From: Neobacillus drentensis NBRC 102427
Lineage (GTDB): Bacteria; Bacillota; Bacilli; Bacillales; Cytobacillaceae
Reading direction: 5' to 3'
NCBI RefSeq assembly: GCF_001591445.1
Contig: NZ_BCUX01000009.1
Location: 124,001 to 188,000 of the forward strand
DNA: 64,000 nt
The notes beneath the pieces were generated by a model, which ran no database searches, was not told the DNA's origin, and saw nothing but the letters and a program-made list of their open reading frames with translations. The translations under genes were made by a program, and so were the position numbers. Within the stretch, counting starts at the first letter, position 1, and every line of letters begins with the position of its first letter. This document shows, piece by piece, positions 18,006-27,326 of this stretch.

Positions 18006-19667
18006 CTACTCCAGAATAGCAACTTTTAATACTTCTTCGGTTGTGGTTAAACCTTGTTTTATTTTTAATAAACCATCATCTAGTAAAAAGATCGTTCTAT
18101 TTTTATTAGCCAATTCCTTCATTTTTTGAAACGTTTCGCCGTTCATCATTGCTCGACTCATTTCGTCATTTATGACCAATACTTCATGGAGAGCAAGCCT
18201 GCCTTTATAGCCTGTCATACTACAGGATGAACAACCTTTTCCTCGGGTAATTTTGTCAATCTTCATTCCACGTTTGGCAAAAATCTCTACCTCCCGCTTT
18301 GATGGTTCTTGAATTTCTGCACAATCACGACACACTTTTCGGACAAGTCGCTGAGCGACAATTCCACTTAAAGAAGAGGCTAACAAAAATGGTTCTACTC
18401 CCATGTCAATCAGCCTGGTAACTGTTCCAATTGAATCATTAGTATGAAGAGTACTTAATACTAAGTGGCCGGTTAACGAAGCACGAATTGCCACTTCAGC
18501 CGTTTCTTTATCACGGATTTCTCCGACCATGATAATATTCGGGTCTTGACGGAGTATTGATCTAAGTCCAGCAGCGAAGGTCATCCCAACGTTTTGATTC
18601 ACCTGAATTTGGTTAATTCCTTCTAATTGGTATTCAACTGGATCTTCAATTGTAATGATATTAACTGCCTCGCTGTTTAGTTTATTGAGAGCCGCATAGA
18701 GGGTCGAGGACTTCCCTGATCCTGTTGGCCCGGTAATAAGGACAATGCCTGTTGGCTTTTCAATCATCTCAGAGAATCTCTTCATATTTAAGGAATTGAA
18801 ACCAAGTTTGCTTAAATCATTTAAAGTCGATCCCATGTCTAGGAGACGCATAACAATTTTCTCACCGTAAACAGTTGGTAGCGTTGAAACACGGAGATCA
18901 ACAGGATGAAAGTCGAGATTCAGCTTTATTCGCCCATCCTGTGGGACCCTATGCTCAGTGATATCAAGATTAGACATGATTTTAATTCTAGCTGTTAATA
19001 CACTTTGCATATTTCGAGGTAGAACACGTTCATTCCGTAAAACACCATCAATTCGGTATCGGACAACTACCTTTGTCTCTTGTGGATCGATATGAATATC
19101 ACTAGCTCTTTGAATGACAGCATTGATCAAAATTTGATTAACCAAACGAACAATCGGTGAATTTTGATCGGTTACATCCTCATTTCTGTCCCGATCATTT
19201 AGTGGAAGTTCGTCTAGTAATTCATCGAGTCCATCATCAACATCATAATATTTATTAATGGTACGGAGAATATCATCCTTCGTAGCAATGGCGGGCTCAA
19301 TATGGAAACCCGTCGACAACCGTAAATCGTCAATCACGATAAAATCCATTGGATTTGCCATCGCTACAAAAAGCTTATTTCCATCCCTTTTTAACGGAAT
19401 AATTAGATTCCTTTTTGCTGTTTCTTTTGTGATCAGTGAAAAAAGATTCGTATCAAATGGAAAATGAAACAGGCTTACGTGTGGAATACCAAGTTGATAT
19501 TCAAGCACTTCCACTAGTTGCTGTTCCGTTAAATAACCCCTTTGTAAAAGGGCATCTCCAAGTTTTTGACTAGAATCCTTTTCATCTAATGTGGTCTGGA
19601 GTTGCTCAGGAGTAATCAGTCCTTCTTCAATTAATAAATCACCAAGTTTTTTTCGTGCTTGCCTCAT
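18006..19667 (-). CDS. pilB: Pilus extension ATPase PilB
   Basis: Assembly ATPase of 553 aa. The N-terminal MshEN-like domain has two tandem motifs, KLGDLLIEEGLIT and KLGDALLQRGYLT, each followed by a helix; this domain type binds c-di-GMP in other PilB/MshE proteins. The core has Walker A GPTGSGKSSTL, Asp box ITIEDPVEYQ, Walker B DPNIIMVGEIRD and His box GHLVLSTLHT. The zinc tetracysteine is CRDC ... CSSC. Both MshEN motifs start with Lys where Arg is usual, so ligand binding is unproven. Confidence 0.94.
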   Translation of the reverse strand: MRQARKKLGDLLIEEGLITPEQLQTTLDEKDSSQKLGDALLQRGYLTEQQLVEVLEYQLGIPHVSLFHFPFDTNLFSLITKETAKRNLIIPLKRDGNKLFVAMANPMDFIVIDDLRLSTGFHIEPAIATKDDILRTINKYYDVDDGLDELLDELPLNDRDRNEDVTDQNSPIVRLVNQILINAVIQRASDIHIDPQETKVVVRYRIDGVLRNERVLPRNMQSVLTARIKIMSNLDITEHRVPQDGRIKLNLDFHPVDLRVSTLPTVYGEKIVMRLLDMGSTLNDLSKLGFNSLNMKRFSEMIEKPTGIVLITGPTGSGKSSTLYAALNKLNSEAVNIITIEDPVEYQLEGINQIQVNQNVGMTFAAGLRSILRQDPNIIMVGEIRDKETAEVAIRASLTGHLVLSTLHTNDSIGTVTRLIDMGVEPFLLASSLSGIVAQRLVRKVCRDCAEIQEPSKREVEIFAKRGMKIDKITRGKGCSSCSMTGYKGRLALHEVLVINDEMSRAMMNGETFQKMKELANKNRTIFLLDDGLLKIKQGLTTTEEVLKVAILE

Positions 19668-19682
19668 TTTACATCCCTGCTT

Positions 19683-21011
19683 TTATTTTGGTTGTTCATT
19701 TGGCTTACCCCATAGGTCATTGTCATTAGGATCTTGTTGGGTAGTATCAGTAGTTGTAGTCGGTTCACTTCCATCCGAAATGGATGGATTGTTGGTTTCG
19801 GTACTGCTATCAGCTTGATTACCAGTGGTATCAGTCGTTTGGGTACCTGCTGGTGCGCTGCCAGCCAATCCATGAATTTCAATCTGATATGACGGAGGAT
19901 AATAATCCTCTGAAATCAGTTCACTTTTAAGGAATTGGTCACCTTGATAAACTTCCCTGTAAACCCTAACAATTTGACCCTTCTTTCCTTTCGTTTGAAT
20001 CTTAGATTTTTCTGGGAGAAGAAGCGGACTATATTGAATGATTGTCTTAAATGCTAACTTTTGTTCGTCTTTAGTACTAATTTGATATTTATAGACTAAC
20101 TTTTCACCCTTCAAAGTAACCTTCATCTGCTTGTCTTCTAAGGTAAGTTTAAGAATATACTTTGCTTTATTGGGATTTGTTATCACTAAGTCTGCCTTTT
20201 TTGTTAAATTTACTTTAGCTTCGTATCCAAAACTAGAATAACTAGGTAAAGAGCTGCTAATGTTTCTTTCCACTATCGAAAAGTTAGAAGGTAGTATCGC
20301 TTGATAGATTCCGGTAGCAATGATGTTTAATGAATCTACGTCAGTAATTTTTTGTTTTTTAGCAAAATCTAATAGTGAAAAAGATGCACCTTCTGGAATT
20401 TCAATTTTAGGGTTGTTATCAATTATGCTTTGCAAAGCAAACGGTAATTCCTTCATCGTAATTACTGCAGAATTTAAGACAGCATCCTTTTCTGTTTTAC
20501 TAGCAAGTAAGAAGTCTTGATGCAAATCTAAGGTCTGTAAACCAGATTCAAATAGTACACTTGTTGAATTTAAACTATTCGTAAGCTTGTCTAAATCAAC
20601 ATCACTAGAATTTAATTGAGGAAATAAAATTCCAAGTTGCTCCCCAACTTTTAATTTATCAACCGTAATATAAGCAGAATTTTTTTGCCCATCCTTTAAT
20701 GAATCGATCGTTTGCTGAGAATCTAAGTGGAATTGGTTTAAATCAAATGAAGCTATTTTTTCCCCATATTGCAGGTTAATAGATGTATCTTTAAGCCAGT
20801 CCACGTACTTTTCCTCTAATAGACTTTTAGCTTCATCCTCAGTCTTACCTGAAACATCTAAAGCACTGATAGTAGTACCATCTGAGAATTTCCCGTCTAC
20901 ATTTGTAACTATTTCAAATGCTTTCGCACCATAAAGGGAGAAACTAAACATAAATGCCGTACTAAAAAGTAAAACAACAAACAATTTGATCATTTGTTTA
21001 TTCTTGCCCAA
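19683..21011 (-). CDS. Secreted VanW/G5-like protein in the pilus operon
   Basis: Protein of 442 aa with an N-terminal signal anchor (KLFVVLLFSTAFMFSFSLYG). A peptidoglycan-binding-like segment common in VanW proteins follows (GTTISALDVSGKTEDEAKSL). A VanW-like middle is suggested by EIPEGASFSLLDFAKK, and a G5-like strand region by GQIVRVYREVYQGDQFLKSE and LISEDYYPP. It ends in a Thr/Asn/Asp-rich tail of about 55 residues. It lies between the pseudopilin genes and pilB, so a role in passing pili through the wall is plausible but inferred. Start is TTG 21011 with GGGAGG upstream. Confidence 0.6.
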   Translation of the reverse strand: MGKNKQMIKLFVVLLFSTAFMFSFSLYGAKAFEIVTNVDGKFSDGTTISALDVSGKTEDEAKSLLEEKYVDWLKDTSINLQYGEKIASFDLNQFHLDSQQTIDSLKDGQKNSAYITVDKLKVGEQLGILFPQLNSSDVDLDKLTNSLNSTSVLFESGLQTLDLHQDFLLASKTEKDAVLNSAVITMKELPFALQSIIDNNPKIEIPEGASFSLLDFAKKQKITDVDSLNIIATGIYQAILPSNFSIVERNISSSLPSYSSFGYEAKVNLTKKADLVITNPNKAKYILKLTLEDKQMKVTLKGEKLVYKYQISTKDEQKLAFKTIIQYSPLLLPEKSKIQTKGKKGQIVRVYREVYQGDQFLKSELISEDYYPPSYQIEIHGLAGSAPAGTQTTDTTGNQADSSTETNNPSISDGSEPTTTTDTTQQDPNDNDLWGKPNEQPK

Positions 21012-21083
21012 AATATTTGCCTCCCTTCAAACACTCACATTATACTTCAACAAGTAATCTATTATATATACAAGTATTGTAAG

Positions 21084-21866
21084 TTATTTTTGTAAACTTA
21101 CCTTTTCTTTCGGAGTAATTTCATCCAAACTGTCATCACGTTCTGCTGCTACTTCTTTTTGCGCAAGGAGAAAATCGAAAATAGAATCATCTAAAGGCTC
21201 TTCTTCCTCCTCGTTAAGCTGTTCAGGTTTTTCATCCTCAACTGTTATAGGTGAGAGTTCAAGCAGATCCTCTTGCTCAGATTCAATCTCTAGTAAACTT
21301 TCAATATCAGATAAATAGCCGTTTTCCTGGCCTGTAACTTCAGGTTGGTCATTTACAACTACTTCTTTATTTCTTTCTAGTAAGAATGAAATGTCCTCAT
21401 CAATTGTTTCCGAATCAGCATCTGTTATTTCCTCACCATTAGACATTACTAGCGAGGGACTTAACTCTATCTCCGCTTCTTTTACTTTATTAATATTTGA
21501 GATATCAAGTAAATCTAATTCCTCGACAATTTCTCCCAAATTACCATCACCAATTTTATCGTCGTGAGCAATTTTATAATTTTCTAATTCCTCTACAATA
21601 CTTTCCTCAATATTGGAGATTTCGTTGAATATTACTTTTCCCATTCGATTATTTATAAAGTATGCTGCAATAAAGACCAGTGCAAGAAGCATTATTGCAG
21701 TCTGCCACAATGGAAAAATTGTTGAAGCTGAAATCCCTCCAAGTGACAGAATAAAGCTGACAAAAGGAATTGTAAACTTTCCTTTAATAGTAAGACCTAA
21801 TGGTAAAAAAATTATAAATAGTATTAAAATGAATACAGCCCCTAAGGCCCACAGTAGACTTGCCAT
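21084..21866 (-). CDS. Acidic membrane protein of the pilus operon, unknown function
   Basis: About 260 aa. Two or three hydrophobic helices at the N-terminus (ASLLWALGAVFILILFIIFL, PFVSFILSLGGIS, TAIMLLALVFIAAYFI) precede about 170 residues of strongly acidic, probably disordered sequence (many E and D). I do not recognise a family. ATG 21866 is chosen because GGAGTGAG precedes it; an upstream ATG lacks a site. Its position between the minor pilins and the VanW-like gene suggests a pilus accessory role. Confidence 0.6.
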   Translation of the reverse strand: MASLLWALGAVFILILFIIFLPLGLTIKGKFTIPFVSFILSLGGISASTIFPLWQTAIMLLALVFIAAYFINNRMGKVIFNEISNIEESIVEELENYKIAHDDKIGDGNLGEIVEELDLLDISNINKVKEAEIELSPSLVMSNGEEITDADSETIDEDISFLLERNKEVVVNDQPEVTGQENGYLSDIESLLEIESEQEDLLELSPITVEDEKPEQLNEEEEEPLDDSIFDFLLAQKEVAAERDDSLDEITPKEKVSLQK

Positions 21867-21937
21867 TATCTCACTCCCTAAAGTATTGGGGATTAATCTA
21901 TTAGTTATAATCAAGGACTTAAAATGAAATATTCCAG

Positions 21938-22885
21938 TTATTTATATTCAATATCTTCAATTGTTAGATTTCCTTTACTCCAATTATCAGGACTTGTAGT
22001 TCTTATATACTCATAATCCTTTGCATAGACCCCATTCAAGGGGGGTCTATGTGCAACCACCTGACTGCAGCTAGTGTAACCATAATCACTAAGTTTTTTT
22101 ATATCAAAATTTAAATTACTATAAATAAATAGTTTTTTTTCAACACACATTAATCCTAAATTCCCATTCCCAGGATTATTTGTTTTTGGGTATGGATTTT
22201 CAACATGTGCATTACCCCACACCGTTAAATCAGTATTTGCTTCTTGCCTAATAGTTCCTTTTGCATAAAGGTCTGCTGTTACAGTAAAAGTAAGAGTTGT
22301 GGGTGGATTCATTGTAAAACCACTATAATAATAAACAGGTTCTGTTTTTGTATAATTTCCCTTATATACAATAGAGTTAAGATAGGTATTAGCGTCTGTA
22401 ATGTTAGGAGGCTTAGGTGGGAATGATACACCTTTTCCTCTTAAAAGTTTAAAGGTTCCAATTACTTTTCTAGTTTGATCATTCTCCGAAGTTCCAACAG
22501 ATGTAAATTTGACCTTAATTATTTCATTGTTTCCAACTACTTCGTTTTGCACTGTTGCCGCTGCAATTTTAAATTTTGTTTTGTTACTTGTATTTACTTG
22601 AAAATCATGATTGATTATCGTGTCTAATTCAGATTGTAAACTTTTTTTTATTTCCTCAAGGTCTTTTGTTTTATATTCATCACTTGCAATTTTTGTAAAA
22701 ATATCTTCTTTTAAGTGGGTTGTACCCATCTCAGCAAGATTTGTAGCCTGTATATCATTACCGGATTTAGATACTTGTTTTGAATTGTTTACGTTAATGC
22801 CAATTAAGGAAAGGCCAATAACAGTAAAAACAACGATCATTAACAAAACAGTAATTAAGGTGGACCCCTTCTCTTCTCTCAACAT
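21938..22885 (-). CDS. PilX-like pilus-associated protein
   Basis: Protein of 315 aa with an N-terminal hydrophobic segment typical of PilX/GspK-like proteins (EKGSTLITVLLMIVVFTVIGLSLIGIN), where G/STLI is a possible leader cleavage point. A helix and a large beta-rich domain follow (AKGTIRQEANTDLTVWGNAHVE). It is third in a pilV-pilW-pilX-like set. It probably forms part of the pilus tip or priming complex. It has a good site (AGAGGGGTG) and begins 2 nt after the preceding gene. Confidence 0.7.
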   Translation of the reverse strand: MLREEKGSTLITVLLMIVVFTVIGLSLIGINVNNSKQVSKSGNDIQATNLAEMGTTHLKEDIFTKIASDEYKTKDLEEIKKSLQSELDTIINHDFQVNTSNKTKFKIAAATVQNEVVGNNEIIKVKFTSVGTSENDQTRKVIGTFKLLRGKGVSFPPKPPNITDANTYLNSIVYKGNYTKTEPVYYYSGFTMNPPTTLTFTVTADLYAKGTIRQEANTDLTVWGNAHVENPYPKTNNPGNGNLGLMCVEKKLFIYSNLNFDIKKLSDYGYTSCSQVVAHRPPLNGVYAKDYEYIRTTSPDNWSKGNLTIEDIEYK

Positions 22886-22887
22886 CT

Positions 22888-23292
22888 CTACACCCCTCTA
22901 GATAATGTAGTTCTCAGTGTGTAGTCGTTTCCGTCTTTGCTGAACTTTATTTCAATCTCTACTGGATAACTGCTGTTTATTTTTTGACCATTAATATAAG
23001 GAATTTTGTTATATTTTATATATGCTACGTAATTATACTTATCAGAAATTTTTATACCATCAATCTTTATCTCACTATTCGTTATTTCAATTGTATACTC
23101 TGGTTTATTTTGATGTGTTTTTCGAAGTACTGTTGATACGTAATTAGCTTCTTGTTGCAAATAGATTCTATTTTTCGTTTTCTCTCCTTGTTTAATTCCT
23201 GAACTAAACATAGAAAAGATGACTCCAAGAACCAATCCCATAATAGCTAAAACTACTAACAGTTCAATTAGTGTAAAACCGTTTTTTTTCAT
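22888..23292 (-). CDS. Minor pilin (PilW/ComGF-like)
   Basis: Prepilin of 134 aa. It has the short leader MKKNG and cleavage before FTLIELLVVLAIMGLVLGVI with Glu5, then a helix and a short beta domain (NSEIKIDGIKISDKYNYVAY). It is second in the minor-pilin set, 2 nt after the first. Confidence 0.8.
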   Translation of the reverse strand: MKKNGFTLIELLVVLAIMGLVLGVIFSMFSSGIKQGEKTKNRIYLQQEANYVSTVLRKTHQNKPEYTIEITNSEIKIDGIKISDKYNYVAYIKYNKIPYINGQKINSSYPVEIEIKFSKDGNDYTLRTTLSRGV

Positions 23293-23294
23293 AA

Positions 23295-23750
23295 CTAATT
23301 CCCCTTAAACCCATACGTTTCAAACTTTTTGTTCCATACCCCTTTTTCACGTACTCCAACCTCTACCTGAATGTAATAAAGTTGAGTAGAAAATTCTCCA
23401 TTCTGATCCTTAGCAGGTATTATTTTCACCTGAGGATAATAAATTTGATTTCCTATATTAATACTATATTCGCCAGTTATACTAGTTCTGTATAACTTAT
23501 TCCATCCCGTAGTATTCAATTTTTTTGCGCCATCAATATCATTTTTGACAGTCTCAAAGTTACTTTTTACTTTTTCTAATATTTCTTGACTCAATTGTCC
23601 AGCTGACATTTTATTTTGACTTTGAACTGAAAATTTTGCAGATTGGATGAAGAAGCCAAAAAACACAAGAATAACTATAGATAAAATAGAGAGTGATAGA
23701 AGAATTTCTAGTAATGTATAACCATTTTCATTTTTTACTAGTTTCTTCAT
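23295..23750 (-). CDS. Minor pilin (PilV-like), first gene of the pilus operon
   Basis: Prepilin-like protein of 151 aa. The leader ends NENG, followed by YTLLEILLSLSILSIVILVF with Glu5 conserved. The globular part includes GEYSINIGNQIYYPQVKIIP. It heads the operon behind a candidate promoter and a GGGGGAG ribosome-binding site. Confidence 0.8.
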   Translation of the reverse strand: MKKLVKNENGYTLLEILLSLSILSIVILVFFGFFIQSAKFSVQSQNKMSAGQLSQEILEKVKSNFETVKNDIDGAKKLNTTGWNKLYRTSITGEYSINIGNQIYYPQVKIIPAKDQNGEFSTQLYYIQVEVGVREKGVWNKKFETYGFKGN

Positions 23751-23824
23751 TACTTTTCTCCCCCATCCAAAGCTATAATCCCATTATTCTACAAATTCAC
23801 AAAAAAATATACAAAAATTTCTTA

Positions 23825-23855
23825 TTAATAGTCCTATTTTATCAGGTAATGTCAA
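23825..23855 (-). promoter_or_regulatory. Candidate promoter of the pilus operon
   Basis: -35 TTGACA (23850-23855) and -10-like TATTAA (23825-23830) with a long 19-nt spacer, about 75 nt before the first minor pilin. The long spacer suggests a regulated promoter. Confidence 0.4.
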
Positions 23856-23901
23856 ATCCATAAAGGTTAAAATATTTCTATTTTCTATTCCAAAAACAGT
23901 A

Positions 23902-23929
23902 AAAGGTCGATTCGTATGAATCGACCTTT
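23902..23929 (-). terminator. Terminator of the folC-GGDEF unit
   Basis: Perfect 12-bp stem AAAGGTCGATTC / GAATCGACCTTT with loop GTAT. On the minus strand it is followed by a broken T-run. It separates the diguanylate cyclase gene from the pilus operon. Confidence 0.8.
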
Positions 23930-23957
23930 ACATATCAATAATTTTCAACTACAAGTT

Positions 23958-25673
23958 CTAGCAAGACGAATACTCCGCAACCCGATTCCTGCCAGCCCGT
24001 TTCGCCCCAACATACAAGGCTCGATCCGCATGTCGAATCAACGCAAGTGCATCTTCCGCATCCTCTGGTGCAGTTGCCACCCCAATTGAAGCGGTAATCA
24101 TGACCTTCTGTGTTTTTTCTAAATCCAATGATTGTTGGATGGTAAATGGCCAATTGGAGATCATTTTCCTAATTTGTTCGGCGATTTGGTAGGCATCTTC
24201 TTTAGAAGTATCAGGTAACAGAACGACGAATTCTTCACCGCCATAACGTGCAACCGTGCCACGGCCCCCTACAAGTTGACTTAGTCTAGTCGCAAGTTCA
24301 AAGAGGATCTCATTTCCGCTTTGGTGACCATAGGTATCGTTGACTGCTTTAAAGTGATCAATATCGAGAATGATAAGTGAGAGCTGACGGCGCTCGAATC
24401 GCATTAGTTTTTCAAATTCCTCGGTTAGCAGATTTTCAAAGTAGCGATAATTATAGAGTTTGGTTAATGAGCAGTGTTCACTTTGCCTTTTTGTCAGTTC
24501 ATAATGCTTGGCATTTTCAATCGCAACAGCAAAGTGGGAACACAGGATGTCTATTATCATCAGTTGGAATTTTTCAAAAGCACGCTTTCGCTTCGATGCA
24601 AGTAACAATACTCCAATTACTTTTTTGCTTCTAAGGATCGGAACGCCTAAAATACTTTCTGCGTCATCAGGAATATGGCCGTTGGCATACTGGCGCCACT
24701 CTTTCCTGGCTGAATATAAGAAGGTCTTTTGCTCGCACCAAACCATCCCGCTAATTCCTTCATTTTTCTTCACAGATGGTAAATCATTGGCTAAGCCACT
24801 TTCAATCCCTCGAACCAATTGAAGTTCATCATTCTTAGTTACTTCGAAAATATAAGCATAGTCAACCGGGAGCATTTCACTTAACTTCTGAATTAACAAA
24901 TCTACCACGTCATCGACCTTCAAGCGCTCGGCCATCTGATGGCCAATCTCCGTCGCTTTTTGCAGATATTCATTTATTTTTTCACTTGAATAATAGAGTC
25001 TGAAAATCATTGATAAACTTACAAACGGTATACCGACAAACAGGACGGCTAAGATTCCGAACTGATTATAGAGAATATATAGGACCAAACCAATGGGGAA
25101 GGTGATGAAAGTTGTAATTGTCTCAACAATGAAATCCTTTCCAAAATAAGATTTCTTGCTTTTATAGATAAAATAGAGATTGAAAGAAACAATGATTTGG
25201 TTCATCGAATAACTTACCACTGCATAAAGAATAGCAAGCCATAATGACTTGGTATCGTATTCAAAGTTAGGGCCAGACTGTCCACCAAGCAAGTAATAGA
25301 CCATCCCGCTCGTTACGGAAACGATAAAGAACATATTCAAGTTAACTGGGAGGCGGTATAATTCACCTTTACGAAGAATCCTCATCTTGAGAAGTAAAAC
25401 CACTACAGCTACTTGTGCAAAAATAATTTCAACAAATAAACCAAAATGTAAAAAGGTAGCAAGCGCCACCCATTGAATTAAAAAGATAAACATTTCATTT
25501 ATGACAATTGGCATCGTTGCAACCACACAGGTTAACAGCAAAAAGGCAAAAATATCTAACCATTGCCCAGAGAGAGTGGGTGGATAAGCCTTATAGATTA
25601 ACCAGGTTCCCACCGGAACGAAAAGAATCCACGTAAGAACAATTAAACTTTTGATGTACGTTTTTACTTTCAT
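23958..25673 (-). CDS. Membrane GAF-GGDEF diguanylate cyclase
   Basis: Protein of 571 aa: six or so N-terminal membrane helices (1-205), a GAF domain (about 250-390, with GISGMVWCEQKTF and ILGVPILRSKKVIGVLLLASK), and a GGDEF domain (about 405-570). The active motif is RYGGEEFVVLLPD, with the substrate-binding DIDHFKAVNDTYGH. The usual inhibitory RxxD before the active motif reads RGTV, so product inhibition is probably lost. It makes c-di-GMP. It lies between folC and the pilus operon, whose PilB carries a c-di-GMP-type N-terminal domain. Strong ribosome-binding site GAGGAGG. Confidence 0.92.
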   Translation of the reverse strand: MKVKTYIKSLIVLTWILFVPVGTWLIYKAYPPTLSGQWLDIFAFLLLTCVVATMPIVINEMFIFLIQWVALATFLHFGLFVEIIFAQVAVVVLLLKMRILRKGELYRLPVNLNMFFIVSVTSGMVYYLLGGQSGPNFEYDTKSLWLAILYAVVSYSMNQIIVSFNLYFIYKSKKSYFGKDFIVETITTFITFPIGLVLYILYNQFGILAVLFVGIPFVSLSMIFRLYYSSEKINEYLQKATEIGHQMAERLKVDDVVDLLIQKLSEMLPVDYAYIFEVTKNDELQLVRGIESGLANDLPSVKKNEGISGMVWCEQKTFLYSARKEWRQYANGHIPDDAESILGVPILRSKKVIGVLLLASKRKRAFEKFQLMIIDILCSHFAVAIENAKHYELTKRQSEHCSLTKLYNYRYFENLLTEEFEKLMRFERRQLSLIILDIDHFKAVNDTYGHQSGNEILFELATRLSQLVGGRGTVARYGGEEFVVLLPDTSKEDAYQIAEQIRKMISNWPFTIQQSLDLEKTQKVMITASIGVATAPEDAEDALALIRHADRALYVGAKRAGRNRVAEYSSC

Positions 25674-25733
25674 GCTTATCCTCCTCTCTTTCTTAGTTAG
25701 ATACCATTATTTTACCATTATCAAAATAACTTG

Positions 25734-27065
25734 TCATAAAGAAATTATCTTATTTTTCAAATAGTTAGCTAAAAATGGTTTTACCTCTGAAATAAAATAA
25801 AGGGAACCCGTTATGACTAACATGGTGTTGTTTTCAAGGCTTCGAATTTCTTCTATTAGATAGGGACCCCAGTCTTCGACCGCTAGTTTATTCGGTGATT
25901 GACTAATTTTGAGTAATTGTTCCGCCTTAGCCGCGCGCGGAAAATCAAAGCTGACAAAGGTAATTTGGGCTGCTATTTTATCCAACTTAGCAATCATTTG
26001 ATCCAGCTTTTTATCTGTTAACGCCGCAAATACAAGCTGAATCTGGCGTTTTGGATATCTAGTTGTTAATTCGTGAGTTAGCGCTGTTATCCCTTCTTCA
26101 TTATGGGCCCCATCGATGATCACAAACGGGTTTTCAGAAAGAATTTCAAATCTACCTGGCCAGTACGCCTTTTTTAAACCGGTTTTAATCGCTTGTTCAG
26201 AGAGAAGGAATGACCCCTTTTGATTTAAAAATTGAGCCGCTGCTACGGCAAGGGCTGCATTTTCCGTTTGATGCTGACCGATCATGCTGATTTCAAGCTG
26301 GTCGATTGGTTGAAATGGGGTGATAACATTAAAGACTTCGCCTTTCGCTTGGGATTGATGGTCACTAATCGAAAATTCCTGATTTAAGCGGTAAAGAGGT
26401 GCATTCCTCTTTTCTGCTTGTTCCTCAATGACCTTAAGCGCATCAGGATGTTTGACAGCAGTAAAAATAGCGGTGTTCGCTTTGATAATCCCTGCTTTTT
26501 CAAACGCGATTTCTGCATAGGTGGTACCAAGGATGTTCGTGTGATCAAGACCAATGTTTGTAATGATTGAAGCTAACGGTTGTATGATATTAGTAGAATC
26601 AAAACGGCCGCCTAAACCTACTTCAAAAATGACAATGTCCACTTGGTTCATGGTGGCGAAATAATGGAACGCCATGGCAGTAATGACCTCAAATTCGGTT
26701 GGCCCGCCAAGTTCGGTTTCCTCTAACTCGTCCGCCAACGGGCGAATGACATTTGCTAGCTGGAGTAATTCTTCATCCATTATCGCTTTCCCGTTGACAC
26801 TGATTCGTTCGTTGAACTGTTCAATATAGGGCGAGGTAAAGGTACCTACTTTATATCCGCCTGCTTCAAGAATCGAACGGAGAAAGGTAACGGTTGAGCC
26901 TTTGCCATTTGTACCGCCAATATGAACCGTCTTCATTTTCGTTTCTGGATGGCCAAGCTTGTCCATCATCCATTCCATCCGCTTTAAACCAGGCTTAATC
27001 CCAAGTCTTAACCTTGCATGGATCCACTCAAGGGCTTCTTTATAGGTAGTAAACATACGTGACAC
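25734..27065 (-). CDS. folC: Folylpolyglutamate synthase / dihydrofolate synthase
   Basis: ATP-dependent Mur-ligase-type enzyme of 443 aa adding Glu to (dihydro)folate. Motifs: GGTNGKGST (P-loop), FTSPYIEQFNERI (about 78) and SIITNIGLDHTNILG (about 167), with the C-terminal ligase domain VIIDGAHNEEG (about 315). It lies between valS and comC/spoIIB as in B. subtilis. A 21-bp array lies immediately upstream of its start. Confidence 0.96.
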   Translation of the reverse strand: MSRMFTTYKEALEWIHARLRLGIKPGLKRMEWMMDKLGHPETKMKTVHIGGTNGKGSTVTFLRSILEAGGYKVGTFTSPYIEQFNERISVNGKAIMDEELLQLANVIRPLADELEETELGGPTEFEVITAMAFHYFATMNQVDIVIFEVGLGGRFDSTNIIQPLASIITNIGLDHTNILGTTYAEIAFEKAGIIKANTAIFTAVKHPDALKVIEEQAEKRNAPLYRLNQEFSISDHQSQAKGEVFNVITPFQPIDQLEISMIGQHQTENAALAVAAAQFLNQKGSFLLSEQAIKTGLKKAYWPGRFEILSENPFVIIDGAHNEEGITALTHELTTRYPKRQIQLVFAALTDKKLDQMIAKLDKIAAQITFVSFDFPRAAKAEQLLKISQSPNKLAVEDWGPYLIEEIRSLENNTMLVITGSLYFISEVKPFLANYLKNKIISL

Positions 27066-27121
27066 CCCATCTTTATTTTAGTTTTAAGGATTTCCTTCTA
27101 AACTGCATCTATTTTTAGATT

Positions 27122-27230
27122 CGCTGATAAAAGTGGATTTTCCGCTGATAAAATCCAAATTTCGCTGATATATTAGACAGTTTCGCTGATATATTACTGA
27201 AAACCGCTGATAAATTGTAGTTTGCTGAAT
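27122..27230 (+). repeat. Intergenic 21-bp phased array A (core CGCTGATA)
   Basis: Core CGCTGATA starts at 27122, 27143, 27163, 27184 and 27205, with a decayed copy (TGCTGAAT) at 27223. Spacings are 21, 20, 21, 21 and 18. Only 8-10 bp of each unit are conserved; the rest is AT-rich and variable. It lies between the valS terminator and folC. Confidence 0.85.
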
Positions 27231-27283
27231 AGTTGTACCATTAAAACAGGCTTTTGAATGTTATTTTCGTGTCAAAGTAATAA

Positions 27284-27316
27284 GGCGAGACGAATCCTTT
27301 GAGAATTCGCCCCGCC
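27284..27316 (-). terminator. valS terminator
   Basis: Minus-strand 12-bp stem GGCGGGGCGAAT / ATTCGTCTCGCC (two G-T pairs, 9-nt loop) followed by TTATTACTTT, 11 nt after the valS stop. Confidence 0.7.
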
Positions 27317-27326
27317 AACCTAATTA

